Assembly: GCF_018596315.1 (NCBI RefSeq)
Contig: NZ_JAHEAG010000008.1
Span: 124,001-188,000 of the forward strand
Reading direction: 5' to 3'
Length of the DNA stretch: 64,000 nt
From: Bradyrhizobium sp. SRL28
Lineage (GTDB): Bacteria; Pseudomonadota; Alphaproteobacteria; Rhizobiales; Xanthobacteraceae
A program made the translations under genes and the position numbers. Position 1 is the first letter of the stretch; each line of letters begins with the position of its first letter. The notes under the pieces were generated by a model. It saw nothing but the letters and a program-made list of their open reading frames with translations, was not told the DNA's origin and did no database searches. Positions 25,851 through 34,948 of the stretch are shown here, piece after piece.

Positions 25851-28800
25851 ATGAGCGTCTCCGAACCGTTCATCCGCCGGCCGATTGCGACCTCGCTATT
25901 GGGGATCGCGCTGATGATCGGCGGCGCGCTCGGCTATTGGGCGCTGCCGGTATCGGCGCTGCCGCAGGTCGATTTCCCGACCGTGCAGGTGACGACGCAA
26001 CTGCCGGGCGCAAGCCCCGACGTGATCGCATCGTTGATCACGGCGCCGCTGGAGCGCCAGCTCGGGCAGATTCCGTCGCTGTCGTCGATGCAGTCGACCT
26101 CTTCATTCGGCGTCAGCCAGATCTCGCTACAGTTCGACCTCAATCGCGACATCGACGGCGCCACGCAGGACGTGCAGGCCGCGATCAACGCGGCGGCCGG
26201 AATCCTGCCGAAAAACCTGCCGTATCCGCCGACCTACGCCAAGGTGAACCCGGCGGACGCGCCGGTCCTGACGCTGGCGCTGACGTCGGAGACGATTTCG
26301 CTGCGCGCCATGAGCGATATCGCCGACACCATCCTCGGCCAGCGGCTCAGCCAGATTTCCGGCGTCGGGCGCGTTGCCATCCTCGGCGGGCTCAAGCCTG
26401 CGGTGCGGGTGCAGGCCGATCTGGCGCGGCTCGCCGCCTACGGCATCTCGATGGAGGATCTGCGCAACGCCATCGCGGGCGCCAATGTGTCGGGGCCGAA
26501 GGGATCGCTCGACGGCGCGCAGCAGGCCTACACCATCGCCGCCAACGACCAGATCGCGGCGGCGGAGGCTTACAAGCCGATCATCATCGCCTATCGCAAC
26601 GGCTCGCCGGTCACGATCGGCGACGTCGCCATCATCATCGACGGGCTGGAGAACGACCGCACCGGCGGCTGGTATCAGGGCACGCCGGCCGTGATCATCG
26701 ACATCCAGCGGCAACCCGGCGCCAACGTGATCGAGGTGGTCCGGCAGATCCGTGCGGAAATTCCCAAGGTGCAGCGCGCGATCCCGGCCGGCGTCAATCT
26801 GACCATCGTTTCGGACCGCACCGTCACCATTCGCGCCTCGGTGCGCGACGTCCAGTTCACGCTGATCCTTTCCGTGGTGCTGGTCACGCTGGTGGTGCTG
26901 CTGTTCCTGCGGTCGCTGCGCGCGACCCTGATCGCGGGCGTGGCGCTGCCGCTGTCGCTGATCACGAGCTTCGGGATCATGTATTTCGCAGGCTTCAGCC
27001 TCGACAATCTGTCGCTGATGGCACTGACGATCGGCACCGGCTTCGTGGTCGACGACGCCATCGTGATGATCGAGAACATCGTCCGCCACATGGAGAACGG
27101 CGAATCCGTGATGGAGGCGTCGCTGAAGGGCGCCAGCGAAATCGGCTTCACCGTGATCTCGCTGACGGTGTCGCTGATCGCGGTCTTCATCCCGCTGCTG
27201 TTCATGTCCGGGCTGGTCGGGCGCATGTTCCGCGAATTCGCACTCACGCTGACGATTGCGGTCGTGACCTCGGCGATCGTGTCGCTGACGCTGACGCCGA
27301 TGATGTGCTCGCGGCTGCTCAAGCATGTCGGCGAGGAGATGACGGTACCCGGGCTTGCCGCGGTCAGCCGCTTCATCGACCGCATGGTCGCCCTCTACCA
27401 TCGCTCGCTGCTGTGGGTGCTGCAGCGCCAGCGCGCGACCCTTGTGGTAACGTTTGCCACCATCATTGCCACGCTGGTCATGTATGTGATCGCGCCGAAG
27501 GGCTTTTTGCCGCTGCAGGACACCGCGTCGATCACCGCGGTAACCGAGGCCGGCCCCGATGTTTCCTTTGCCGAGATGCAGAGCCGGCAGGCGGCGGCAG
27601 CGGCTGCGATCCAGGCCGATCCGGATGTCGTCGGCGTGGTCTCCGTGATCGGGGCGGGCTCGGTCAACCCGACCACCAATGTCGGACGTCTGGTGATGAC
27701 GCTGCGGCCGCGCGGCGAACGGCACGACGACATTTCCGTCGTGGTCGACCGGCTCAAGCAGCGCACCGCGTCGATCCCCGGCATGACCATCTATTTCCAG
27801 CCGGTGCAGGACGTGCAGATCTCGACCCAGTCGAGCCGCTCGCAGTACCAGTATACGCTGACCGGCACCGATGCGGCGCAGGTCTCGCTGTGGTCTCAGA
27901 AGCTCATTGCCGAAATGCGGCGGGATCCGCTGTTCCGCGACGTCTCGTCGGAAGCACAGGAAGGCGGCTTGCGCGCCGCGCTCGACATCAACCGCCAGCG
28001 CGCCGGCCAGCTCGGCGTCAGCATCCAGGCGGTCAACGACACCCTCAACGACGCCTTCGCGCAGCGGCAGATTTCGACTATCTACGGCCAGGCCAACCAG
28101 TATCGCGTGGTGCTGGAGGCGATGCCGATGTACCAGCGCGATCCGTCGATCCTGTCGAAGCTCTATCTGCCGGGGGCCGCGAGTACGACCGCAGGCGCGC
28201 CCGGCGCCCAGGTGCCGCTGTCGGCGGTGGCGACGCTGACCCGCACCACCGCGCCGCTGGCGATCTCACATCTCGCGCAATTTCCGGCCGTCTCGCTCAG
28301 TTTCAACCTCGCGCCCGGTGAGGCGCTGGGCGATGCCGTCGAGGCGGTGAAGAAGATCGAGACCAGTATCGGCATGCCCGGCAGCATCGTCGGCGTCTAT
28401 GCGGGCGATGCGGCCGAATTCTCGAAATCGCTGGCCGGCCAGCCCTGGCTCATTCTGGCGGCGATCGTCACCATCTACATCGTGCTTGGCGTGCTCTACG
28501 AGAGCTACATTCACCCGATCACCATTCTCTCGACGCTGCCGTCCGCAGGCGTCGGCGCCATTCTGGCGCTGATGCTGTTCGGGCAGGACCTCTCGGTGAT
28601 CGGCCTGATCGGCATCATCCTGTTGATGGGCATCGTCAAGAAGAACGCGATCATGATGATCGACTTCGCGCTAGAGGCGGAGCGGCATCAGGGCATGTCG
28701 CCTCATGAAGCCATCGTGCAAGCCTGCCTGTTGCGGTTCCGCCCGATCATGATGACGACGCTGGCGGCGTTGTTCGGCGCGCTGCCGCTGGCGATCGAAA

Positions 28801-29000
28801 GCGGCACCGGCGCCGAGCTGCGCTTTCCGCTCGGCATCTCCATCATCGGTGGGTTGCTGCTGAGCCAGGTGCTGACGCTCTACACGACGCCGGTGATCTA
28901 TCTGGCGCTCGACCGGCTCAATCGCAAAATCGAGAAGGCGGTACCGGACCCAGGGCCCCCCGGGCCGACGGTTGCCGGCGCGACCGAGGGGATGCAATAG
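25851..29000 (+). CDS. RND multidrug efflux permease, MdtB-like subunit
   Basis: A 1049-residue inner-membrane pump, full length for the family. It starts MSVSEPFIRRPIATSLLGIALM, as HAE1-type pumps do. The proton-relay aspartates are in GFVVDDAIVMIENI (D401, D402). Two large periplasmic loops and twelve membrane segments are evident, with the second-half motif GIVKKNAIMMIDFALEAE. Its stop codon abuts the next pump gene's ATG with no gap. Two non-identical RND subunits after a single adaptor is the MdtABC arrangement, in which MdtB and MdtC form a heterotrimer. Confidence 0.95.
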   Translation: MSVSEPFIRRPIATSLLGIALMIGGALGYWALPVSALPQVDFPTVQVTTQLPGASPDVIASLITAPLERQLGQIPSLSSMQSTSSFGVSQISLQFDLNRDIDGATQDVQAAINAAAGILPKNLPYPPTYAKVNPADAPVLTLALTSETISLRAMSDIADTILGQRLSQISGVGRVAILGGLKPAVRVQADLARLAAYGISMEDLRNAIAGANVSGPKGSLDGAQQAYTIAANDQIAAAEAYKPIIIAYRNGSPVTIGDVAIIIDGLENDRTGGWYQGTPAVIIDIQRQPGANVIEVVRQIRAEIPKVQRAIPAGVNLTIVSDRTVTIRASVRDVQFTLILSVVLVTLVVLLFLRSLRATLIAGVALPLSLITSFGIMYFAGFSLDNLSLMALTIGTGFVVDDAIVMIENIVRHMENGESVMEASLKGASEIGFTVISLTVSLIAVFIPLLFMSGLVGRMFREFALTLTIAVVTSAIVSLTLTPMMCSRLLKHVGEEMTVPGLAAVSRFIDRMVALYHRSLLWVLQRQRATLVVTFATIIATLVMYVIAPKGFLPLQDTASITAVTEAGPDVSFAEMQSRQAAAAAAIQADPDVVGVVSVIGAGSVNPTTNVGRLVMTLRPRGERHDDISVVVDRLKQRTASIPGMTIYFQPVQDVQISTQSSRSQYQYTLTGTDAAQVSLWSQKLIAEMRRDPLFRDVSSEAQEGGLRAALDINRQRAGQLGVSIQAVNDTLNDAFAQRQISTIYGQANQYRVVLEAMPMYQRDPSILSKLYLPGAASTTAGAPGAQVPLSAVATLTRTTAPLAISHLAQFPAVSLSFNLAPGEALGDAVEAVKKIETSIGMPGSIVGVYAGDAAEFSKSLAGQPWLILAAIVTIYIVLGVLYESYIHPITILSTLPSAGVGAILALMLFGQDLSVIGLIGIILLMGIVKKNAIMMIDFALEAERHQGMSPHEAIVQACLLRFRPIMMTTLAALFGALPLAIESGTGAELRFPLGISIIGGLLLSQVLTLYTTPVIYLALDRLNRKIEKAVPDPGPPGPTVAGATEGMQ

Positions 29001-32000
29001 ATGGCATCGATCTCGGAGCCCTTCATTCGGCGGCCGGTTGGCACCACGCTGCTGGCGATCGGGCTCTTTCTGGTCGGCATCGTCGCCTATGTCTTCCTGC
29101 CGGTCTCGTCGGTTCCCAATGTCGAATTTCCGATGATCCGGGTCTCGGCGACGCGTCCGGGCGCGGACCCTTCCGTGATGGCGGCCACCGTCGCAGCCCC
29201 CCTGGAGCGGCGGCTCGGCCAGATCGCCGGCATCGACCAGATCACCTCGACCAGTTCGCTCGGTTCCACCAGCATCCAGTTGCAGTTCTCGATCGGCCGC
29301 GACATCGACCGCGCTGCGCGTGACGTGCAGGCCGCGATCAACGCCTCACTGGCGGACCTGCCGAGCGACCTGCCGTCGCTGCCGCGATTCCGCAAATCCA
29401 ATCCCGCAGCCGCTCCGGTGTTCGTGCTGGCGCTGACGTCGAAGACGCTGACGACGAGCGCGATGTACGACGTCGCCGATACCGTGATCGCGCAGCGTAT
29501 CTCGCAGGTGCCGGGCGTCGGCGAAGTCACGGTCTCTGGCGCCGACCAGCCTGCGGTACGTATCGCGCTCAACCCGGTGGCGCTGTCGAATGCTGATATC
29601 GCCACCGACGACGTGCGGCTCGCCATCATCAACGCCAATCCGCTGGGGCCGGTCGGCATCTTCAACGGTGGCCGCCAGAGCGAGACGATTTCGACCAACA
29701 AGCAGATGCGCACCGCGGCGGAATTCCGCGACATCATTATCAAGAGCTCGGCCGGCAATTTCGTTCGCCTTGCCGACGTCGCCGACGTCGAGGATTCCGT
29801 TCGCAACAGCCGCTCGATCGCCTGGTTCAACAAGCAGCCGGCGGTCCTGATCCAGATCACCAAGCAGGGCGACGCCAACGTCATCGACACCGTCGATCGG
29901 GTGAGGGCGCTACTCCCGGAATTGAAGCAATGGCTGCCGGGCGGCGTCGAGATTTCGACGCTGGTCGACCGCACCAACACCATCCGCGCCAGCGTGCTCG
30001 ACATGCAGTTCACGCTGCTGGCGACCGCCTTCCTGGTGATGGCGGTGGTGTTCACGTTCCTGCGGCGGCTGACGCCGACCATCGCGGCGGGCGTCTCGGT
30101 GCCGCTGGCGCTGGCCGGCACCTGCGCCGGCATGTGGCTCGCCGGATTCTCGATCGACAATCTGTCGCTGATGGCGCTCGCGATCTCCGTCGGCTTCGTG
30201 GTCGACGACGCCATCGTCATGATCGAGAACATGTATCGCAACCTCGAGCAGGGCATGGCGCCGTATCCGGCCGCGCTCGAGGGCGCCAAGCAGATCGGTT
30301 TTACGGTGCTGTCGATCAGCCTGTCCCTGATCGCGGCATTTACGCCGCTGATCTTCATGGACGGGATCGTCGGCCGGCTGTTGCGCGAGTTCTCGCTGAC
30401 GCTGACTTTCGCCATCGTGGTGTCGACCGTGGTCTCGCTCACGATCACGCCGATGATCTGCGCGCATTACATCAAGGAAGCGACATCGGACCGTGCGACC
30501 TGGTTCGATCGCCTGGTCGAGGGCACGCTGTCGCGCATCGTCTCCTTCTATACCTGGACGCTGCGGGCGGTGCTGGGCTTCCCGTTCCTGACCCTGCTCG
30601 TGTTCTTTGCCACGATTGCGCTGACGGTCGTGCTGTATATCAAGACGCCGAAGGGCTATTTCCCGACCGACGACAGCGGGTTTGTGATCGGCGCGACACG
30701 TGCATCCCCCGACACTTCGTTCCAGGCGATGCTCGGGCTGCAGCAGCAACTGGCCGATATCGTGATGGCCGACCCGGCGGTGGCCGGCGTCGGATCCTCG
30801 CTCGGCGGCACCGCCGGCCCGGGCGGTGGCGGCTCCAACCGCGGCACCATGTTCATCAGCCTGAAGCCGCCGGAGGAGAGGGCGGGCCTATCGACCTCGC
30901 AGGTGATCGACCGGCTACGCCGCAATCTCTACCGCGTCGCCGGCATCCGCCTGTTCATGTTCGCGGCACAGGACATCCGTACCGGCGGCCGGCAAAGCGA
31001 TTCCGACTATCAGTATACGCTGTCGAGCACCGACCTCGATCTGCTGCAGAAATGGGCGCCGCTGGTGGCGAAGCGCATGGAGACGGTGGAGGGCATCACC
31101 GACATTTCGAGCGACCGCGATCCCGGCGGGCTGCAATTGTCGCTGGTGATCGACCGCAAGACCGCCTCGAGCCTCGGTGTGCGTGTCCAGGATATCGACA
31201 ACGCTCTGAACAACGCGTTCGCGCAGCGGCAGATCTCGATCATCTATACCCAGCGGAACCAGTACATGGTGGTGCTGGAAATCGACCCGAAGTTCCAAAG
31301 CGATCCCTCAAATCTGGAGCGCATCTTCGTGGCCGGCGCCAACGACGCGCAGGTACCGCTGTCGGCCGTGGTGCGCTACCAGCGCGGCCTGTCGCCGCTC
31401 GCGGTGTATCACTCGCAATCGTTTCCCTCGACGACCGTCTCGTTCAATTTGCTGCCCGACGTGCCGCTGGAGGTCGCGACCACAAACATCCAGCGCGCGG
31501 TCGAGGAACTGCACATGCCGGAAGGCATCCGCGGCAGTTTCGACGGCAATGCCGGCGATTTCAACAAGACCAGCGGGCGGCAGCCGCTGCTGATCCTCGG
31601 CGCACTGGTGGCGATGTATATCGTGCTCGGTGTGCTCTATGAGAGCCTGGCGCACCCGATCACGATCATCTCGACATTGCCGTCCGCAGGGCTCGGCGCG
31701 CTGCTCGCCCTGCAGGTGACGAATACGCCGCTGACGGTGATCGCCTTTGTCGGCATCATCCTCCTGATCGGCATCGTCAAGAAGAACGGCATCATGATGG
31801 TCGATTTCGCGCTCGATGCCGAGCGCAACCGCGGCCTGTCGTCGGCGGATGCGATCTTCGAGGCATGCCGCGCCCGCTTCCGGCCGATCCTGATGACGAC
31901 GATGGCGGCCTTGTTTGCCGGCATTCCGCTGGTTATTGCCACCGGCCCCGGCACCGAGCTGCGCCGGCCGCTCGGCATCACCATCATCGGCGGATTGTTC

Positions 32001-32105
32001 GTTTCGCAGATCCTGACGCTGTATACGACGCCGGTGATCTACCTCCTGATCGACCGGCTGCGGCAGCGATCCCGGCCGGCCCCGCTTCCAGCGCCCGCGG
32101 AATAG
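29001..32105 (+). CDS. RND multidrug efflux permease, MdtC-like subunit
   Basis: A 1034-residue pump beginning MASISEPFIRRPVGTTLLAIG. The relay motif GFVVDDAIVMIENM carries D402 and D403, and GIVKKNGIMMVDFALDAE marks the second half. It resembles the preceding gene throughout yet is clearly distinct, so the pair is an ancient duplication rather than a recent one. It ends the four-gene efflux operon, 34 bases before the DTW-domain gene. The substrate cannot be read from sequence; MdtABC-type pumps in other bacteria export bile salts, novobiocin and similar amphiphiles. Confidence 0.95.
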   Translation: MASISEPFIRRPVGTTLLAIGLFLVGIVAYVFLPVSSVPNVEFPMIRVSATRPGADPSVMAATVAAPLERRLGQIAGIDQITSTSSLGSTSIQLQFSIGRDIDRAARDVQAAINASLADLPSDLPSLPRFRKSNPAAAPVFVLALTSKTLTTSAMYDVADTVIAQRISQVPGVGEVTVSGADQPAVRIALNPVALSNADIATDDVRLAIINANPLGPVGIFNGGRQSETISTNKQMRTAAEFRDIIIKSSAGNFVRLADVADVEDSVRNSRSIAWFNKQPAVLIQITKQGDANVIDTVDRVRALLPELKQWLPGGVEISTLVDRTNTIRASVLDMQFTLLATAFLVMAVVFTFLRRLTPTIAAGVSVPLALAGTCAGMWLAGFSIDNLSLMALAISVGFVVDDAIVMIENMYRNLEQGMAPYPAALEGAKQIGFTVLSISLSLIAAFTPLIFMDGIVGRLLREFSLTLTFAIVVSTVVSLTITPMICAHYIKEATSDRATWFDRLVEGTLSRIVSFYTWTLRAVLGFPFLTLLVFFATIALTVVLYIKTPKGYFPTDDSGFVIGATRASPDTSFQAMLGLQQQLADIVMADPAVAGVGSSLGGTAGPGGGGSNRGTMFISLKPPEERAGLSTSQVIDRLRRNLYRVAGIRLFMFAAQDIRTGGRQSDSDYQYTLSSTDLDLLQKWAPLVAKRMETVEGITDISSDRDPGGLQLSLVIDRKTASSLGVRVQDIDNALNNAFAQRQISIIYTQRNQYMVVLEIDPKFQSDPSNLERIFVAGANDAQVPLSAVVRYQRGLSPLAVYHSQSFPSTTVSFNLLPDVPLEVATTNIQRAVEELHMPEGIRGSFDGNAGDFNKTSGRQPLLILGALVAMYIVLGVLYESLAHPITIISTLPSAGLGALLALQVTNTPLTVIAFVGIILLIGIVKKNGIMMVDFALDAERNRGLSSADAIFEACRARFRPILMTTMAALFAGIPLVIATGPGTELRRPLGITIIGGLFVSQILTLYTTPVIYLLIDRLRQRSRPAPLPAPAE

Positions 32106-32139
32106 TTGAATTACTGGCCACGAAGCGTATAGCGGGCGG

Positions 32140-32871
32140 ATGTCAGAACAACCCAATCCCCAGGCCGGAGCCGCCGTGGAGGTGGTCCCGGACTGTCCGC
32201 ATTGCGGCAAGCCGCTGCCGCTCTGCATCTGCGACAGCGTCACCCCGATCGAAAGCAGGATCGACCTCCTGATCCTGCAGCACCCGCAGGAGCAGGACAG
32301 GACGCTCGGCACCGCGCGGCTCACGGCGATGCATTTCAACGATGCGGTCGTCAAAATCGGCCTGTCCTGGCCAAGCCTCTCCAAGGCGCTGGGACGGAAA
32401 GTCGATGATCCCTCGCGCTGGGCGGTGCTTTATCTCGGCTCGGCCAAGGTCGCCGATCTCGATACCGACGCCGAGATCGTCGCGATCAACCGCAAGGGTG
32501 AGGTCGAGCCGCACCAGCGCGCCATCCTCTCCGACATCGAAGGCGTCGTGCTGCTCGACGGAACCTGGAGCCAGGCCAAGGCGCTGTGGTGGCGCAACGC
32601 GTGGATGCTGAAGTGCCAGCGGGTGATCCTCGGACCCAAGCGGCCGTCGCGTTACGGCCAGCTCCGCAAGGAGCCGCGCCGCGACGGCCTTTCCACGATC
32701 GAGGCCGCAGGCCTGCTACTGGCCGGTCTGGAGAAGCGGCCTGAAATCGCCGAAACGCTCAACGCAAGCTTTGACCGCATGTTGGCACGGTATCGGGAAG
32801 TGCAGACCGAAATGCCCGAGCTCGCCCCCAAGCCGAAGAAGCGGGATTATCGCCGTCGCAAGCGGGGCTGA
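32140..32871 (+). CDS. DTW-domain protein (tRNA-uridine aminocarboxypropyltransferase family)
   Basis: A 243-residue protein. A four-cysteine N-terminal cluster (C19, C22, C29, C31 in CPHCGKPLPLCICD) probably binds a metal. The signature DGTWSQA (140-146) is the DTW motif, and LILQHPQE, LGPKRPSRYGQLRKEP and STIEA are further family landmarks. Characterised members (E. coli TapT, human DTWD1/2) transfer the aminocarboxypropyl group of SAM to uridine in tRNA. The extreme C-terminus is lysine/arginine rich (KPKKRDYRRRKRG), suited to RNA binding. It follows the efflux operon closely but is probably functionally unrelated. Confidence 0.88.
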   Translation: MSEQPNPQAGAAVEVVPDCPHCGKPLPLCICDSVTPIESRIDLLILQHPQEQDRTLGTARLTAMHFNDAVVKIGLSWPSLSKALGRKVDDPSRWAVLYLGSAKVADLDTDAEIVAINRKGEVEPHQRAILSDIEGVVLLDGTWSQAKALWWRNAWMLKCQRVILGPKRPSRYGQLRKEPRRDGLSTIEAAGLLLAGLEKRPEIAETLNASFDRMLARYREVQTEMPELAPKPKKRDYRRRKRG

Positions 32872-33079
32872 CTTCGCCGTTTCAACCACAGGGATGTCGA
32901 CGAGGTTCGTGTATCTCGTTGGGTGTACAGTGTTGTACCGTTACCCGCTTGGTTCCAATGTCTGTATCAGGGCATAGGTAATCCCAGTTTGCCCGGAAAC
33001 AGCTGTGGACAATGGTGACACAAATCTTGACGGTGCTAAATTCCTTGCTCTCCGCGTAACAATTTGGAGCGATAGTCCA

Positions 33080-33562
33080 ATGACTTTAAGCACCGAAATA
33101 CTGACGCGTTCTCCGTTACTCGACGCAGACGACCTCGAAGGAGAAATCGGCAACATCATCCAGAGAACTCGGCGAGTGCCCGTCTTTCGAGAAGTGTCCG
33201 AAAGCCACAACGATCATCCGTTACTGAAAGACCCGATGCCCGACTACGTCGAGCACAAGGAAGGTGTCAATCAGGTCGGCAAACTCTCAGCCGAAGCTGT
33301 GGTCCGCGAGTACGACGCGGCGGTGAAAGAGATTGAAGCGCTCGGTGCCGAATTGTCCGAGGCCGCCAAGAAATGTGAGGCGATGGTTGCCGGCGTTCAC
33401 GCCATGGTGACCGAGATCAAGGAATTGGCGGCGAACTATCGCGAGGAAGGCAAGCGCTACTTCCTGCAGATTGAGGATTGTTCCCTGATGACATCCGAAG
33501 TCCGCACCGTCTGCGAGATGCTCAAAAAGAAAATTGCCGCAGGTAGTAGTCTCGCCGCCTGA
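33080..33562 (+). CDS. Coiled-coil protein of unknown function
   Basis: A 160-residue protein if started at ATG 33080; a GTG at 33005 would add 25 residues. I do not recognise a domain. The first 60 residues are polar (LTRSPLLDADDLEGEIG, then EVSESHNDHPLLKDPMPDYV). From about residue 75 to the end, heptad-like spacing of hydrophobics (EYDAAVKEIEALGAELSEA, AMVTEIKELAANYREEG) predicts one or two long coiled coils. No signal peptide or membrane segment is present. Its stop codon overlaps an ATG that opens a 23-codon hydrophobic ORF, suggesting a soluble partner of a tiny membrane peptide. No clear ribosome-binding site is visible for either start. Confidence 0.65.
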   Translation: MTLSTEILTRSPLLDADDLEGEIGNIIQRTRRVPVFREVSESHNDHPLLKDPMPDYVEHKEGVNQVGKLSAEAVVREYDAAVKEIEALGAELSEAAKKCEAMVAGVHAMVTEIKELAANYREEGKRYFLQIEDCSLMTSEVRTVCEMLKKKIAAGSSLAA

Positions 33563-33633
33563 TGTTCCGGCTGTGGCCGGTCCTGCTAATGGCCGCACCG
33601 TTCATCGTCGCGGCCATTAGCTGGGTGTTCTAA
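33562..33633 (+). CDS. Candidate 23-residue transmembrane peptide, overlapping the upstream stop
   Basis: ATG at 33562 overlaps the preceding TGA (TGATG) and opens a 23-codon frame ending TAA at 33631. The peptide is MFRLWPVLLMAAPF plus IVAAISWVF: a basic residue near the N-terminus and then one continuous hydrophobic stretch, exactly what a single-pass micro-membrane protein looks like. The stop-start overlap would allow translation by reinitiation. Against it: a 12-bp inverted repeat falls inside the ORF and could explain the sequence as a terminator hairpin instead. No family is recognised. Confidence 0.45.
   Translation: MFRLWPVLLMAAPFIVAAISWVF
33585..33621 (+). terminator. 12-bp perfect inverted repeat inside the mini-ORF
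   Basis: GCTAATGGCCGC and GCGGCCATTAGC are exact complements around a 13-base loop. It begins 23 bases after the coiled-coil gene, a normal place for a terminator, but it is followed by TGGGTGTTC rather than a T-run. Confidence 0.45.
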
Positions 33634-33971
33634 CGGCGCACCGGGCATTTAGGCGAAGCGCAGTTCACCTTTTGGCGGAGTTGCTTGCTCGGCTGAAGAG
33701 CGCTTTCGCTGCTCGAAGCGCGTGAGTCCGGCCGCAATGGGCGGGTCCGGAGAGCAGCAGCGCGGTCAAAATCGGCTGGCCGCCCCAGCCGCCATGCCAC
33801 ACCCTGTGCCATTGTGGCGTTATGTCGCCAACGCCGCCCCGCGAAACGGGGAGCCATTTGCAGGCTCAACGATTATCTGCGGCCAAATGCATCTGGCATC
33901 GAGCGGCCGGGGGCGGCTCGTCTTCAACACTTTCATACCCTCTGCGCTCCCAGGGAAAGGATATTGGCGGT
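33634..33971. other. Gene-free interval before the membrane-protein gene
   Basis: About 338 bases. The frame of the following gene stays open back to 33822, but that stretch (residues such as GSHLQAQRLSAAKCIWHRAA) does not look coding. No repeat or strong promoter was identified. Confidence 0.4.
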
Positions 33972-34832
33972 TTGTCGTCTTCTATCACCTCGTATCTTCC
34001 TTTCGGTGGCGCCGAACTCAGCCTCCGGAAGAAATTCCGCCTGTTCTTCACGGTCGGCATCATCGTCCTGCTACTCGGCGGCGCCAAGGCAGTCGTTCAC
34101 TATTTCGGGTTCGAGTTCCTCGACCTGAACGGGCTGGTGACAAGCGGCATTGGTGGCGCCATCTTCATCATCGGCTTCCTGCTGTCGAGTATTCTCAAGG
34201 ATTACAAGGAAGCCGAGCAGATTCCGACGGCACTGCGCACCGCGATCGAAGCAGTCGACGGCGATCTGGAATGCTTCGCGCGGAGCAACGAACGCTTCAA
34301 TCTCAGGGAAGCGCGGCAGATCCTGATCGAGGTCATCGCAAAGCTGCGCGAAGGTCTGGGCCGTGCCTACCACCACAAGAACATTTCCCCCGCGCTCGAC
34401 GAACTCGGCAAGCTGACGCCTGTCCTCGGTCGACTGGAGGGCATGGGCATGGCTGCGAATTTCGTCGTACGCCTGCGCACCAATCAGGATGCGATCCGCA
34501 GGGTGCTGCTTCGCATCTACACCATCCAGCGCGTCGAATTCGTCCCATCGGTGCATGTCCTCGTCCAAACGCTGGTCTTCTCGATCATCGTCCTGCTGCT
34601 CCTCCTGAAGACGGAGGGCGATCCGGCCGCGGCCATGTTGTTTGGGTTCATCACCTACATGTTCGTCTATGTCCTGTATTTGATCCGGCTCCTCGAACAA
34701 CCGTTCACCAAGGGGCGCGGTTCCGTCGATGACGTCAGCTTCTTCCTGCTCGATGAACTGGAGGAGCAATTGCGGCGCTCGCTCGACCCCGCCGTTGGCC
34801 GGCCGCGGCTTCAGGCAATAGAGGGGGTCTGA
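33972..34832 (+). CDS. Multi-spanning membrane protein of unknown function
   Basis: About 286 residues if begun at the TTG at 33972, which has AAAGGA ten bases upstream; an ATG at 33822 gives 336 residues but the added part looks non-coding. Two membrane segments near the N-terminus (LFFTVGIIVLLLGGAKAVV and GIGGAIFIIGFLLSSIL) are followed by about 130 mainly helical polar residues (including FARSNERFNLREARQILIEV), then two more segments (VLVQTLVFSIIVLLLLL and LFGFITYMFVYVLYLIRLL) and a short acidic tail. The 2+2 topology with a long helical cytoplasmic middle is somewhat bestrophin-like, but I see no diagnostic motif and do not assign a family. The next gene encodes another membrane protein 116 bases away. 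Confidence 0.68.
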   Translation: MSSSITSYLPFGGAELSLRKKFRLFFTVGIIVLLLGGAKAVVHYFGFEFLDLNGLVTSGIGGAIFIIGFLLSSILKDYKEAEQIPTALRTAIEAVDGDLECFARSNERFNLREARQILIEVIAKLREGLGRAYHHKNISPALDELGKLTPVLGRLEGMGMAANFVVRLRTNQDAIRRVLLRIYTIQRVEFVPSVHVLVQTLVFSIIVLLLLLKTEGDPAAAMLFGFITYMFVYVLYLIRLLEQPFTKGRGSVDDVSFFLLDELEEQLRRSLDPAVGRPRLQAIEGV

Positions 34833-34948
34833 GCGGTGCACGATATCCGGACGGGGCGGCGAGGGTGGTGCGCCGTCCGCGTCCGTACGTTGCTCCGTTC
34901 CGTTTCTCCAACTATCACTGATGCGTTGAATGGGAGCGGAGCAACGGG

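Noticed and set aside
26127..27725. 532-codon minus-strand ORF opposite the first RND pump
   Set aside because: Antisense shadow; low-complexity His/Arg/Asp-rich product.
25937..28321. 794-codon plus-strand ORF inside the first RND pump gene
   Set aside because: It is in another frame of a full-length RND pump and is composed mostly of Arg, Gly, Ala and Asp with no motif.
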